Origin: Ectobius pallidus
Lineage: Eukaryota > Arthropoda > Insecta > Blattodea > Ectobiidae
Assembly (NCBI GenBank): GCA_964059195.1
Contig: CAXKWD010000006.1
Location: 18,450,629 to 18,514,628 of the forward strand
Direction: 5' to 3'
Length of the DNA: 64,000 nt
Made by a program: the position numbers and the translations under genes. The notes below the pieces were generated by a model. It made no database searches. It was not told where the DNA came from and saw only the letters and a program-made list of their open reading frames with translations. Positions 45,991 to 56,069 of this stretch are shown here, piece after piece. Position 1 is the first letter of the stretch. Each line of letters begins with the position of its first letter.

Positions 45991-48900
45991 CACATCAAAT
46001 TAACCAATTTAATTTTAAAAGGTTGCTGATATAATTTATTTATGCTTTCTTTACCTATGTTTGTAATATACTGAGAGAGTTGAAAACAGGTTTTCATTAC
46101 TATCTTACATCTTCAGTTTTTTGTGAGCTATTTTGTATTGGCGTGTCTGCCTATTTTGCATTAAACTCTGGTTTTTAAAGATATTTGGTTCCAACGAAAA
46201 CCATGTTAAAGAGCATAAAATGTACAATATTTTCTATTCAGTATGTACAGACTTACATAATTGTAAATAAACGAAAAGATATGTAAATATTAACGTTTTA
46301 AAAATAAATAGCTTCTCTTTTAAAATTAAAAATATTTAACATAAAACTAAGGCTCACCTTTAATTTGTTATGAATATGGAGATTATAGTATACTACTTTG
46401 CTAAAAAGTTTAAGACCTGAGCATTAGATCCTTTTCTTTTTAATGGGTCTTCAAAATATTGCGATTTTTCTAAAATCAGGTATTTCCATTGTGAAATATC
46501 TGAGGAAGGACACACTTTAAAAACCCAAAATTTTCAAAAAGGATTATTTTGTTGTGTGTAATTAGTGGTTAAAATTTAATCACTGATTCTTTATAAGTTT
46601 TTAGCTAGAAATGTTTAAATGTTGCTAAAATTCCTTGAAGTGCTATTAAGTGCAGATATGACATTGCTTGTAGTACCATAGCCTAAACGGAATTGCGAAG
46701 GATCTCTTGAAAAGACAGAATCCCGTTAGGAAACCGTTTAGCTTAGATGTACCATGTATTTATTTTTATCCTTTCCACAACAAGAAGTCGTTTGCCCTCG
46801 ACGTGCCTAGTCAGCTAATCGTCCGGCTGTTTTCATTGCAGAAATTTATGAGCAGAACTTTTCTTTTACATGGAAGGGTAAACTTCGAACCAGGCGGATT
46901 AGGGTTTTCATGTTAGGTGCTCCTTTCCTAAAAGAATCAGTTTGCAAAGCCAAAATATACTTGTCATAATAGGGTCTCGGGAATTAAAATGCATATTTCT
47001 ACAAAATTTCCCTCGTCTGTATCGTAGAGCATTTTCCAACCTAAAACTGGGGTCGATTCAAATAATATCTCAATAGTAGAATAACATTAAAGTAATTATT
47101 AACAATTGCATCCTTTCAAAATAATTTTTGTACATAATGAGAAGTCACGGACCAATACAAATGACAGTAATGATATCAGAACAGAAGTAGTTTTATCACT
47201 ATGTCACAGGTAGCAGGATCATTTTGAAATTTGAGCATAGACTGACATTTGAGTGCTCAGGAATTCCAGTGGTACAATCCCTCTTATAATCCCGTTCTTG
47301 ATTATTAATAATAATAATAACAATAATACAGTAATAATAATAATAACAGGTAAACATTAATGTTACTCAACAGAACACCCTGTATAACTTAGTCATTCCT
47401 CCACACAGGTGAGAGTTTTATTAACATGCGATGATGTATATGTTAAGTAAATTTCACGTGCATCATCTCTTTATTTTTACCTCCAAGAAACAAAAGAGTT
47501 TCCTTTGTTGTGTTTCAATGAGGGACCATTTCTTTCATAAAACACGAGGAACACGGAAAGCACCATTGATTCACAACGCAATGTAAACAGGAAGCAGAGG
47601 GCATTGTGTGGAGACTACCGTCTCTATTCAATATGTAGCATTTACGTGTATACAATGCAATCTCATGACGTATAAAAACAAAAAAGTCAGTTGGAAACAG
47701 AATGAGAAAAAGCAATAAGGAGATGCATCAGGACCAGGAAAATAAAGAGATCGGACTGGGGAGAATAAGGAACAGGATGCTGGGGTCACTTGTATCTCCT
47801 TCGGGAGTAATTCAATCTGCATGTAAATCATGGCAGGTAAACTGTATTCAAGCCAGGAAATAGCACGTGACTCGCCTCCCGGCTTCAAGCTTTCATTTTA
47901 CTTCAATTCGCAACCGTTGAAGTCGCTTGAAATGAAATTGCTTTCGTGGTTTTACTAAAATACGGTAAATAATGGTCTGACCTCTCTTTGCATATCATGT
48001 AGAGTATAAATATGAATCGGAATATATGGAACTAAACACATGAGTAGCATTCTAAACAACTTCTTCGTAGGAAATGAATATTATATAAGTACAGGGAGTT
48101 CATAACTCAAAGTCATCGTATAATGTCTAGTGACTTATGCTTTGTAACATTGCGTTACGTTTCCATAGTAAAACCCTATTACTAAGCAAAATAAATGCAA
48201 ATGAAGTGTTGCGTGTTCATTGAGCGAAGTATTAAATAAATGTGCCCATATTATGGTTGACGAAACTGCCCTGATAATTATAAATCATTTGAGACTCCCG
48301 GCAAATATTATTAAGAATATCTTCTCCGCTTTCCAGTGGGGCCAGAGATATTTCATCAAAGCTTTCGGTAACATGCTCCGTTGCCACCATCAGGGGACTA
48401 TTCTAAATTTGGTTTATAATTTATTTTCTCCTCGCTTAAATTACGCTATGTACCCGTACGATCAACCCTGAAATTCAGCATCTTTTTTTCAGCATTAATG
48501 CACGTTATGATTCACATTAAATAAAAATAGAATTTGCAGGAAGATGTACAAGTGTCTGTGATGTCTTCAGTTCAGCCTATGTGTGAATCTTGATTCTCCA
48601 GCGTGCTTATCACTCTTGTATCGCAATATGCTATTTATGTTGGTAATGTTAGGATAGAAGTGGAAGGCAGTTCAATTACGTCTAGATAATTTATTTAAAC
48701 TCGATATTCAAGTCATTTCCTATTCCCTGTGAACCATTCTTCCCAGTAAAATACCCATTGCCATTAAACCACTCTGTTGGAGTACACTTCTGTGGATTAC
48801 ACTTTAAATGTGTACTTTAAAAAAAGTCGATATTCATTTACAACAATAAATAGAATCACTTTGTGTGTTACATTCTCCATTGCAAATTGATTTTACGTAA

Positions 48901-49079
48901 GGGCATTAAAAATCCAAAGGTCAGTAAAGCGAATGCTTTTAAAATTCATCATGTATTGTTTGCATTTTCTGTACTTCTTTTTATCTTATCTCTAATTTTC
49001 CTCAAACATATCCGAGTGTTCTGATCAGTTCTCTGTTTCCGCTCTTACAGATTTTTAATCTCCCACATACGTTTAAGCC
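45991..49079. other. Long non-coding stretch
   Basis: Short frames at 46707-46916, 47515-47888 and 48220-48471 show no family signature. An (AAT)n tract lies at 47306-47348. Nothing else recognised. Confidence 0.5.
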
Positions 49080-49320
49080 GGGTCATTCTCAAGAAAATTG
49101 CCGTTTTGGTATCTCAGGCTTCAAAACAGATAATTCTAGTTGAGATATCAAGCAATTTGTACTTTAGATTTCGCCCCAAACCCATGCGAGTTTTTGCGTC
49201 ACCCTAAATAATTTCTATGTATAAATCGTGGAACGTAACGTTCATGTTTATGCCAAAAAATGTGGGAAAAAGTGAGGAGTGTGACTGTCACAACCCTTAT
49301 TAGAACAATAAAAAGAAAGT
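49080..49320 (+). repeat. Repeat G, left-end copy
   Basis: GGGTCATTCTCAAGAAAATT followed by GCCGTTTTGG and about 230 bp homologous to the left part of 51948-52831 (TTTCGCCCCA, CCCATGCGAGTTT, ATTTCTATGTATA, GTCACAACCC). The right end is missing. Confidence 0.8.
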
Positions 49321-50008
49321 TACAATGCAACGATTATCTGAATGTATTGAACTTTACAGTTATCCCTCCTTATGAAATTAAATAATACATCTTTAAGGTT
49401 CGTTATATATAAAAAAAATCCTGGAAACATTTTTCTGTTTCCATCTTTCGTACTTCAGCTGTTAGGATTTAACTGTTCACATGGGCCATGAACCATACAA
49501 CGTACTTTGTGTATAAGGGCCGTATTACATTTTATAAATGTTTTTTCTTCATGAAAGTATGAGTTTAAAAATTATTTTTAACAACTGTATTTATGTCATT
49601 ATTATGAATCTGACTGTGTTTCCGGTGCACTGCATACATGAAAATATGACGTTCATTGAAATTATATTAACATCGTTAAGAAAAATATTTATTAAAACAC
49701 AACAGCATTATTATTTATAATCAGAATCAGAGTAAAAATATTTCGATGAAAGCCTTACTTTCCGCTTCAGAAAATGGATAACGAAGACGAGAACAGATGA
49801 GTGACGCCACGCTATCACGTGACATGAGAAAAGGTAATTTTACTCGCCTAGCCGAGATATCCTATCTTCCCTCATGCAATAGCGCACTACGCTTTATAAC
49901 AGAGCATGATTGCTATCTCGTAAGAAACTGTAACACCGTGTTTAAACTTAAGAAACGCTTTAAGTAGATTCTGCAATATGATTTCATTAAAAACACGTGG
50001 AATTAAAT
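49321..50008. other. Non-coding, nothing recognised
   Basis: AT-rich. One short plus frame (49538-49720) without character. Confidence 0.5.
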
Positions 50009-50252
50009 CTGTGGCTTAGTTCTAAAAGGGCCAATGTCAATTTCTTGCAAAAATGAGATCTATGCATTATTGAGCTCGGCTAGTCTTTCTCTCTCGTTTA
50101 ATAAATGTGCCAATATATGTTGCTATTAATAGACATAATACCGAAACCTTAGAGGCCAATGTCGAAAGTTCTCAGCAAAAAAATGTTACTTCTACAAATA
50201 CTTATCAAAAAAGCAAGTTATATGACAGTGGCCCTTTTAGACCCAAGACACA
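50009..50252. repeat. Small inverted-repeat element
   Basis: CTGTGGCTTAGTTCTAAAAG-GGCCAATGTCA (50009-50039) is complementary with few mismatches to TGACAGTGGCCCTTTTAGAC-CCAAGACACAG (50223-50253). The 61-codon frame starting 50107 lies mostly inside it and is Asn/Ser/Lys-rich without family. Confidence 0.55.
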
Positions 50253-50929
50253 GAAATATGCTGCAAGTTCCAATAGTGAGAGAAAATGTTAGAATTAAAC
50301 ATGATGTAACAATGGATACTTTGTAATATAACTAGGCGTCCGGATTTTGTTGAAATAAGAAATGTATCTTGCTAGAATCTATATGAGGACAAAGAAGAGG
50401 ATAAAATAACATAAAAAAAACACCAATCGTTCGTTACAAATGTGGTTATTCCTCTAATTACAGCACGTAACCGCACATATGACACTTACAGTTCTCCAAA
50501 GTATTGTCCAATGTTGAAAGCGTCAAATACCCTTAATTTCACCATGACAGAATATCAATGGTTCCTTCACTTTTGTAAATCGAAATCAGATTTTTAACAC
50601 AGAAACACATCTGTGAGGATCGACAGACATTTGTTATTTTCTCGCCTCCTCTCTCCTGATACAGATTCACCAAAATCCATACACTAAACTTTAGCATATA
50701 TTGTGATCATATAGTTGTGTATTTTCACACTTCTTGCCTGACCTGCATTATCGTGGAAATTAATAGTTGTCAAGAAGACTTTCGCATTTTGAGAGGTATA
50801 GGTGTACTTGTGACATAACAAGGTATTATACATTAAAACATGTTCTAGTGTAACATTCAACACACCTCCCTGCCGGTCTACAGCTATCCCAGGTTTATCT
50901 CATCCGATATCAACATAACGTTCACGGGA
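50253..50929. other. Non-coding, nothing recognised
   Basis: AT-rich spacer. Confidence 0.5.
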
Positions 50930-51905
50930 AAAGGTAATATGCGCCACTTCTATCTTTTCCCCAACCTACACGATGTGAACTGCGACACCGACATATGTAA
51001 ACTGCGCCACTGGCGTCACCTTCATAATAAAGCACTAACATTTTCCTTCCCACTTCTCCATCTGCGACCACTAAAATATAATGTACACAATGACTCTGAG
51101 ACTGTAAACCAGACATGGGCAAACCCCTATCCATTGACACGCAACCCGCAAATATTTGTCGACATACACATAGTTAAAAAAGAAAGGATAGATGGAGACA
51201 CAAGCAGACAATAAGTGCAGTGGCGGTTGCTCATTCTTAGGGAAACACTAATTTCACTTTAAAATGTACACAACAAGAAAAAAATAATACAAACGATCTT
51301 GTAATTTTAATTATTCTTTTACGTGTGCAATTATTTCATTATACAAAGGCTTAGAATGTGCCATAACGCCTTTCCAATCGGAACTGTGTCGCGACCCGTC
51401 AATGCATGCAGAGAGAGTATGACTCATGCATGGGAATAATCCACCACGTAAACCGAATGTCCGCAATGCCATCTTATGTGTTATGCGGGAAAGTCAAGAA
51501 CCACAAGTGGTTCGCGAACCAGTAAATGCCCATGTATGCTGTAAACCACAAATGAATGACTCGTTAGTGAGATTGTGTTTTGATGTGCTTCGCTAGAGAA
51601 AAGTTGTTACCAACCTAAGATAGAGCAGATAAAGCACTCGTTACCAACATACATAGAACGGTACCAACCTACAGACAAGTACCGTACGTTCCCATCACCT
51701 CATGTGCAAAAATTTGTTACTGAATAGAAACGAACATTCACATATTAGGTCTAACTTTTGTTTGCCTATAACTACTGCCGCAACCTACATATCTCCGTGG
51801 CGCAGATTACATATCTGAGTGCTGCAGTTTACATATCTCATTTTTATTCTATTTCAAATTAGGTGTCAACCGTGTCGCAGATTACATACACCCAACATTC
51901 ACATG
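50930..51905. mobile_element. Element with mirrored short-motif arrays near both ends
   Basis: The motif GTG(G/T)CGCAG(A/T)TTACATAT and variants occur three times on the right (about 51810, 51832, 51876) and three times inverted on the left (about 50937, 50970, 50992). This is the pattern of subterminal transposase-binding sites. A hAT MITE has inserted in the middle. Exact ends were not fixed. Confidence 0.45.
51110..51538. mobile_element. Short hAT MITE (8-bp TSD)
   Basis: CTGTAAAC at 51102-51109 and again at 51539-51546. Ends CAGACATGGGCA at the left and, reversed, CATACATGGGCA at the right. 429 bp, no coding capacity. It sits inside the array element. Confidence 0.85.
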
Positions 51906-51947
51906 CTCCCCTCGTTCCAGACACAATAATACTCGGCTAAATATTAT

Positions 51948-52831
51948 GGGTCATTCTGTAAAAAATTGCCGTTTTGGTGTCACGGGCCTCTAAAAGACAC
52001 TTCTAGTTGAGATATAAAGCAATTTGTTCTTTAGATTTCGCCCCACACCCATGCGAGTTTCCCCGCCCCCCTAAATAATTTCTATGTATACATCGTGGAA
52101 CGTAATGTTCATTTTTATGTCAAAAACCGTAGTAAAAGTAAGGAGTGTAACTGTCACAACCCATATTATGCATCTAACATTTTGATTTCTTTATATGAAA
52201 GGGCCCAAAATGAATCTTCATTCGCGAATAAATGTTAGCTTAACATTTAAATGAAACTGTCTAGAGGATGTTTCAGAATTTAAAAAATGAATCCAAGCGA
52301 GGAAGTTCATTTGAAACTTTGTCACATTAAACCGTGATAAGGAGTGTTACCCGGTCTAGTGCTCCCCAAAGAAGATTTATGGGGCGGGGAGGAGGGTGAT
52401 GTAGAGGGGATGAAGTATTGCGTCATCTTTTCCCCCTTTAGACCAGACATCGAGGAGGGAGGACAAGAAGAAAAATGAAAATAAGATCGAGGAAAATTGT
52501 TTTGGGTAACACTCCTTAAGTCAGTGGATGTGTCACGTCTTTTGTAAACTTTTAAAATTCGTTTCCAGCATTTCATGTCAAAGGTATTGCTACCTGCTCA
52601 GTCCATTTATATTTTTAAAAAAACCTGAGAATAAGTTGAAATAGGACATGGACAATGGTAAAACTCATTAAAAATTCAATACGAGAAAACTCATGATTCC
52701 TGTGCCGTTTCGTAAACTACAATAGTGGTATGATGCCACAGAAAACCAGTCGTTCAGAAAAACCAAAGTTGAATGTTCAATCTGGGGATCTTGTCGAGGA
52801 GGCAAAACGGCAATTTGTTTGAGAATGACCC
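51948..52831. mobile_element. Repeat G, full MITE with TIRs
   Basis: Left end GGGTCATTCT-GTAAAAAATTGCCGTTTTGG and right end CAAAACGGCAATTTG-AGAATGACCC form inverted repeats of about 30 bp. TTAT flanks both (51944-51947, 52832-52835), and a TA duplication is the alternative reading. It has no transposase and is interrupted by a smaller MITE. Confidence 0.8.
52340..52516. mobile_element. Nested 177-bp MITE (TA TSD)
   Basis: Perfect inverted ends AGGAGTGTTACCC (52340-52352) and GGGTAACACTCCT (52504-52516), each next to TA. Size and TA target fit a Tc1/mariner-type MITE. Part of a minus-strand frame here is only an artefact. Confidence 0.8.
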
Positions 52832-52842
52832 TTATAACATTC

Positions 52843-54145
52843 TGATGCAGTACTTCACACTAAAAGCCCTGTGGTTGTAGGAGTCCTTCAAGTATGCTGC
52901 AATCAGGGTTGTGGTCCACCTCCACAATATTGTACTTACTGCGAGTGTTGTCCTCTTCAGCCTGGTGGAACCTCGGGTTGCTCAGTCGGGCAGCTACAAT
53001 TTACTCTATCATTTCTCGAGGGCATAAACAGGGTGTGGAGGTTCTATAGTTAATGTTTTTCAATAATTAAATATTTATCAAACACTGTTAGTTTATTGAG
53101 TATTCCAATCAAAGTTCAAATGTATAAATGTTACTTCGTAAAATTATTAATTTTATTGGTGGGATATTGAAGGGAGTCTAATAATGGCCTTCGCACTCGT
53201 ACGTAAATACTTCCTGGTAGCGACACGCGGTATCCACGTAATCTTGTAATGATGATGACGTCAATGTCACAACAGTACTTACTTGGCACACTCACTGAAT
53301 TTATTTTAGTAAGTAGCTATAATAAGCTCTTACTGCAAGAATAAATGTAGAATAGATTTTACACTTCGGTAAATTAGTGAAGTTAATTTTATGTATACTG
53401 TCGGATTGACCTCAATGTCAATACGACTTATGTGTATTTTCGAGGAGAAATGCAGGAATATGACCTGCCTCCTCGAGTCCTTCGTACACAAGTGTAGTTT
53501 CGTAAAAGCCATGATCTTAGCCTCCTCTCAATTTCCCCTCTTTACCATAGTTACACAAAACCAATCATATGCACTGTTATAGCTAAATTCAGTTTTTTCT
53601 ATCCTAAACTTAAATTCTATTGGTTGTTTCGATTAGCGTGGTTTTTAGCTTGGAAGTGATGCGTTTCTGTTTCTAGCCTAAAGCGATTGTCCGAATCCCA
53701 GTGTAATTCCTGGATCCGCCATACAACTTATATTCCCCAGCTTATTTTCCAGTGAAGTGCCTATTCATCTTATAAGCTCTCCTTTCTGCTACGTTTTGAC
53801 TGTATAGCAGTGCAAAGTTCTAACAAAGAGTGGCACCTACCCCCTACTGAGTTGCCTTACATTTCACTTCAGCTTCATTGTGTATTTCTGAGTATTCTGT
53901 CTGCTAACTTCTATTGAGTTTATTCTTTAATATAAAATAATTAATATCAGCTAAAGTATTGATGATATTAATTTCATATTTATGTAATATTATTTGTTAA
54001 TTTTTCCTGCTTTTTATCATGTAATTTTTAATAATATTGCTTTGTTAGTTCAAAAGTTATTATCTGCCGTATTTAATTACTATCAATCTATTTCTCATCA
54101 TTTTATATCAATTGAGATTAATGGAGATGACTCCATTTTATACCA
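52843..54145 (-). repeat. 3' LTR (in transcription sense)
   Basis: 1303 bp. On the minus strand it starts TGGTATAAAATGGAG and ends GTACTGCATCA. Compared by eye with the partner LTR it differs at one position (T at about 54042 versus G at about 59970). A purine-rich stretch AGAGAAAAAGATTGGG lies just before its start at about 54150-54165 and could serve as polypurine tract. Confidence 0.95.
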
Positions 54146-54919
54146 TATGCCCAATCTTTTTCTCTGGAATAAGTGAGGATTTGAAAAATTGTCATTTTTC
54201 TAGAGAAACAGATTAATGCTCCTTACAGTACTATGACCTCTAGCTTGTCCTTTTAAATCCTTCCTAACATCAGAGTAGTGGCCTTGACCGACTCTCTCTA
54301 TCTCCGTCCTTTCTTCACTGGATACCTTGTGTGAATGAACCTCACTGTGTTACGGTTATGTTAAGTTCTAATAATAACATTCCATGCAAGCATACTTTGC
54401 ACATCGGACTGTATTACCTAACCATCAAATATAAACAAAATAATATTACCCTCTTACTAACTAGATATAGCTCTGCGGATTTGTTTGCATTGAGTCCTTT
54501 TTTAAAACTAGATAACACACATTTTAACTTGATACCCTTGATAAAAATAATAAATCACAGCGGCTATGGGTTTCTGCTAGTGTCCTTCTTAAAATTAGAT
54601 AACACGACAGATTTTCTCACACGGAATTATAATATCAATGCCACTCTTGTCACATTCATACTATATTCAAATCCTTATACAACTTTTTCTTGCACTTAGC
54701 ACGGAAAGCAATATGTCATTTCTACCCACAATGTTTTTGCCTGTTTACCTATTTCTCATTATAAGTTCTGATAAAAGACAAGTTCTAAGTACCATACTTA
54801 ACTTTTCTAAGTGTGTTAAAATCTGCTATGTGAATTAATTAATTATTATCTAAGAATATATTTTGTGTGGAAACCAGTTCCCTCCGGAAACATTATCAGA
54901 TCGACTCATATAAACAGCT
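54146..54919 (-). other. 3' non-coding part of the LTR element
   Basis: No minus-strand frame of note. The plus frame at 54331-54699 is antisense and featureless. Near 54920-55000 a short alternative minus frame, GKIYEPSWEKISRNF-stop, looks like it could be the end of pol, so this stretch would be what lay downstream of pol before the deletion (inference). Confidence 0.5.
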
Positions 54920-55695
54920 TTAATATCTAGAAATTTCGGCTAATCTTCTCCCAACTCGGTTCATATATTTTTCCATGCTTATGTATCTTATCATGCTCAT
55001 GAATTTTATGAGTACTCTATTTACCTCTTCTCGTATTGACAGCAGCATAGGCCTATTCTTACGTTTCACAACTGGTGGGTTATCCATGGTGATCTTATGG
55101 TCATCAACGGTACATAATCCCGTGGTCTCGTCAAACACATCTTTATTCCTTAACAACACCTCAAATAATTGATCTTTCTGATTTTCATTGATAGTTGTGA
55201 TACTGTTTACCTTCTGTTTTAATATCTCTAGAATTTCATCTTTTTGAACACAATTTTCGTTCCCTAGTTCCTCATAATTACTTCGATTATTTAAGTCAGC
55301 TCTAATCATGTTTATTTTGCAATCCCCTCCAATATCATACACTTCTTCAATAAAAGTGTCATTAAACTCATTAATCTCCTCGCTATAGAAACGCGTATTT
55401 TCCGCTGAGTCTATAAAATTATTTGCCGGGCTTTTCTCGCCTACGACATCAATAGTAGCATGATTTGATACGATAGTATCATCATAAAAACCTGTATCTG
55501 TACTCAGATTTTCAATAATAAAAACCTCATTTTGAATTGCCTTTTCACTTTCAGAGCATTCTGCGTAATCGTTATGATCATTCGTTAACAATGGAACTTC
55601 AATTATGTTTCCTAGATTATTTATTTTTAAGGAGTTTTCCCCAAAATCTAATATTCCTTCATATTCAATTAAACTATCACAACCGAGAATAAATG
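54920..55695 (-). pseudogene. Pol fragment: protease end and reverse transcriptase start
   Basis: Continues the protease in another frame as HPFILGCDSLIEYEGIL (about 55690-55640), a typical retropepsin end. An acidic spacer follows, then FEVLLRNKDVFDETTGLC and VVKRKNRPMLLSIREEVNRV, the entry segment of Ty3/Gypsy RT. The RT is cut after about residue 197 of this frame (near 55000), before any catalytic Asp. The following 26 residues to the stop look out of frame. Confidence 0.75.
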
Positions 55696-56069
55696 GGTGA
55701 GTTAAATTTTTTGATAACTAACGTGTAAATGTCAGCGGACCAATCTCCAATCTCCAGTTTTACCATAATTTGTTTATCAATCTTATATCGAGTTCGGCTT
55801 ACAGCGGTCGTGCAGTATAATAGCGGGACATTTAGTTCTTGGAATTTTACATTGTTTATTTTTAATTCCTCGTAACATTTATAACTGCATGTACTCAACA
55901 TTGCCCCACTGTCAACCATTACTTGAACTTTTAATTTTCCTATTTTAGCTTCAATTTGTGGCGGATTCAGAATTTTACTTTTTTCTGTTTTGATTTCTTG
56001 TGAATTTACTTTTTTCATTGAGCCTCCCATCGGTGAACTGGTTCCCCACAACAGACATACTACGACTCT
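55677..56069 (-). pseudogene. Retropepsin-like protease domain
   Basis: In the same frame as gag, separated from it by one TAG (56070-56072). It has VQVMVDSGAMLSTCS, with the DSGA form of the aspartic protease active site, preceded by PQIEAKIGKLK. The frame stops at 55677, while the expected continuation is in the +1 frame, starting near a run of A6T3 (about 55708-55716). This is either a one-base mutation or a programmed shift. The domain is otherwise of normal size. Confidence 0.75.

Noticed and set aside
54331..54838. Plus-strand frames inside the LTR element as an env gene
   Set aside because: They are antisense to gag and pol, lack signal or fusion features, and are AT-driven.
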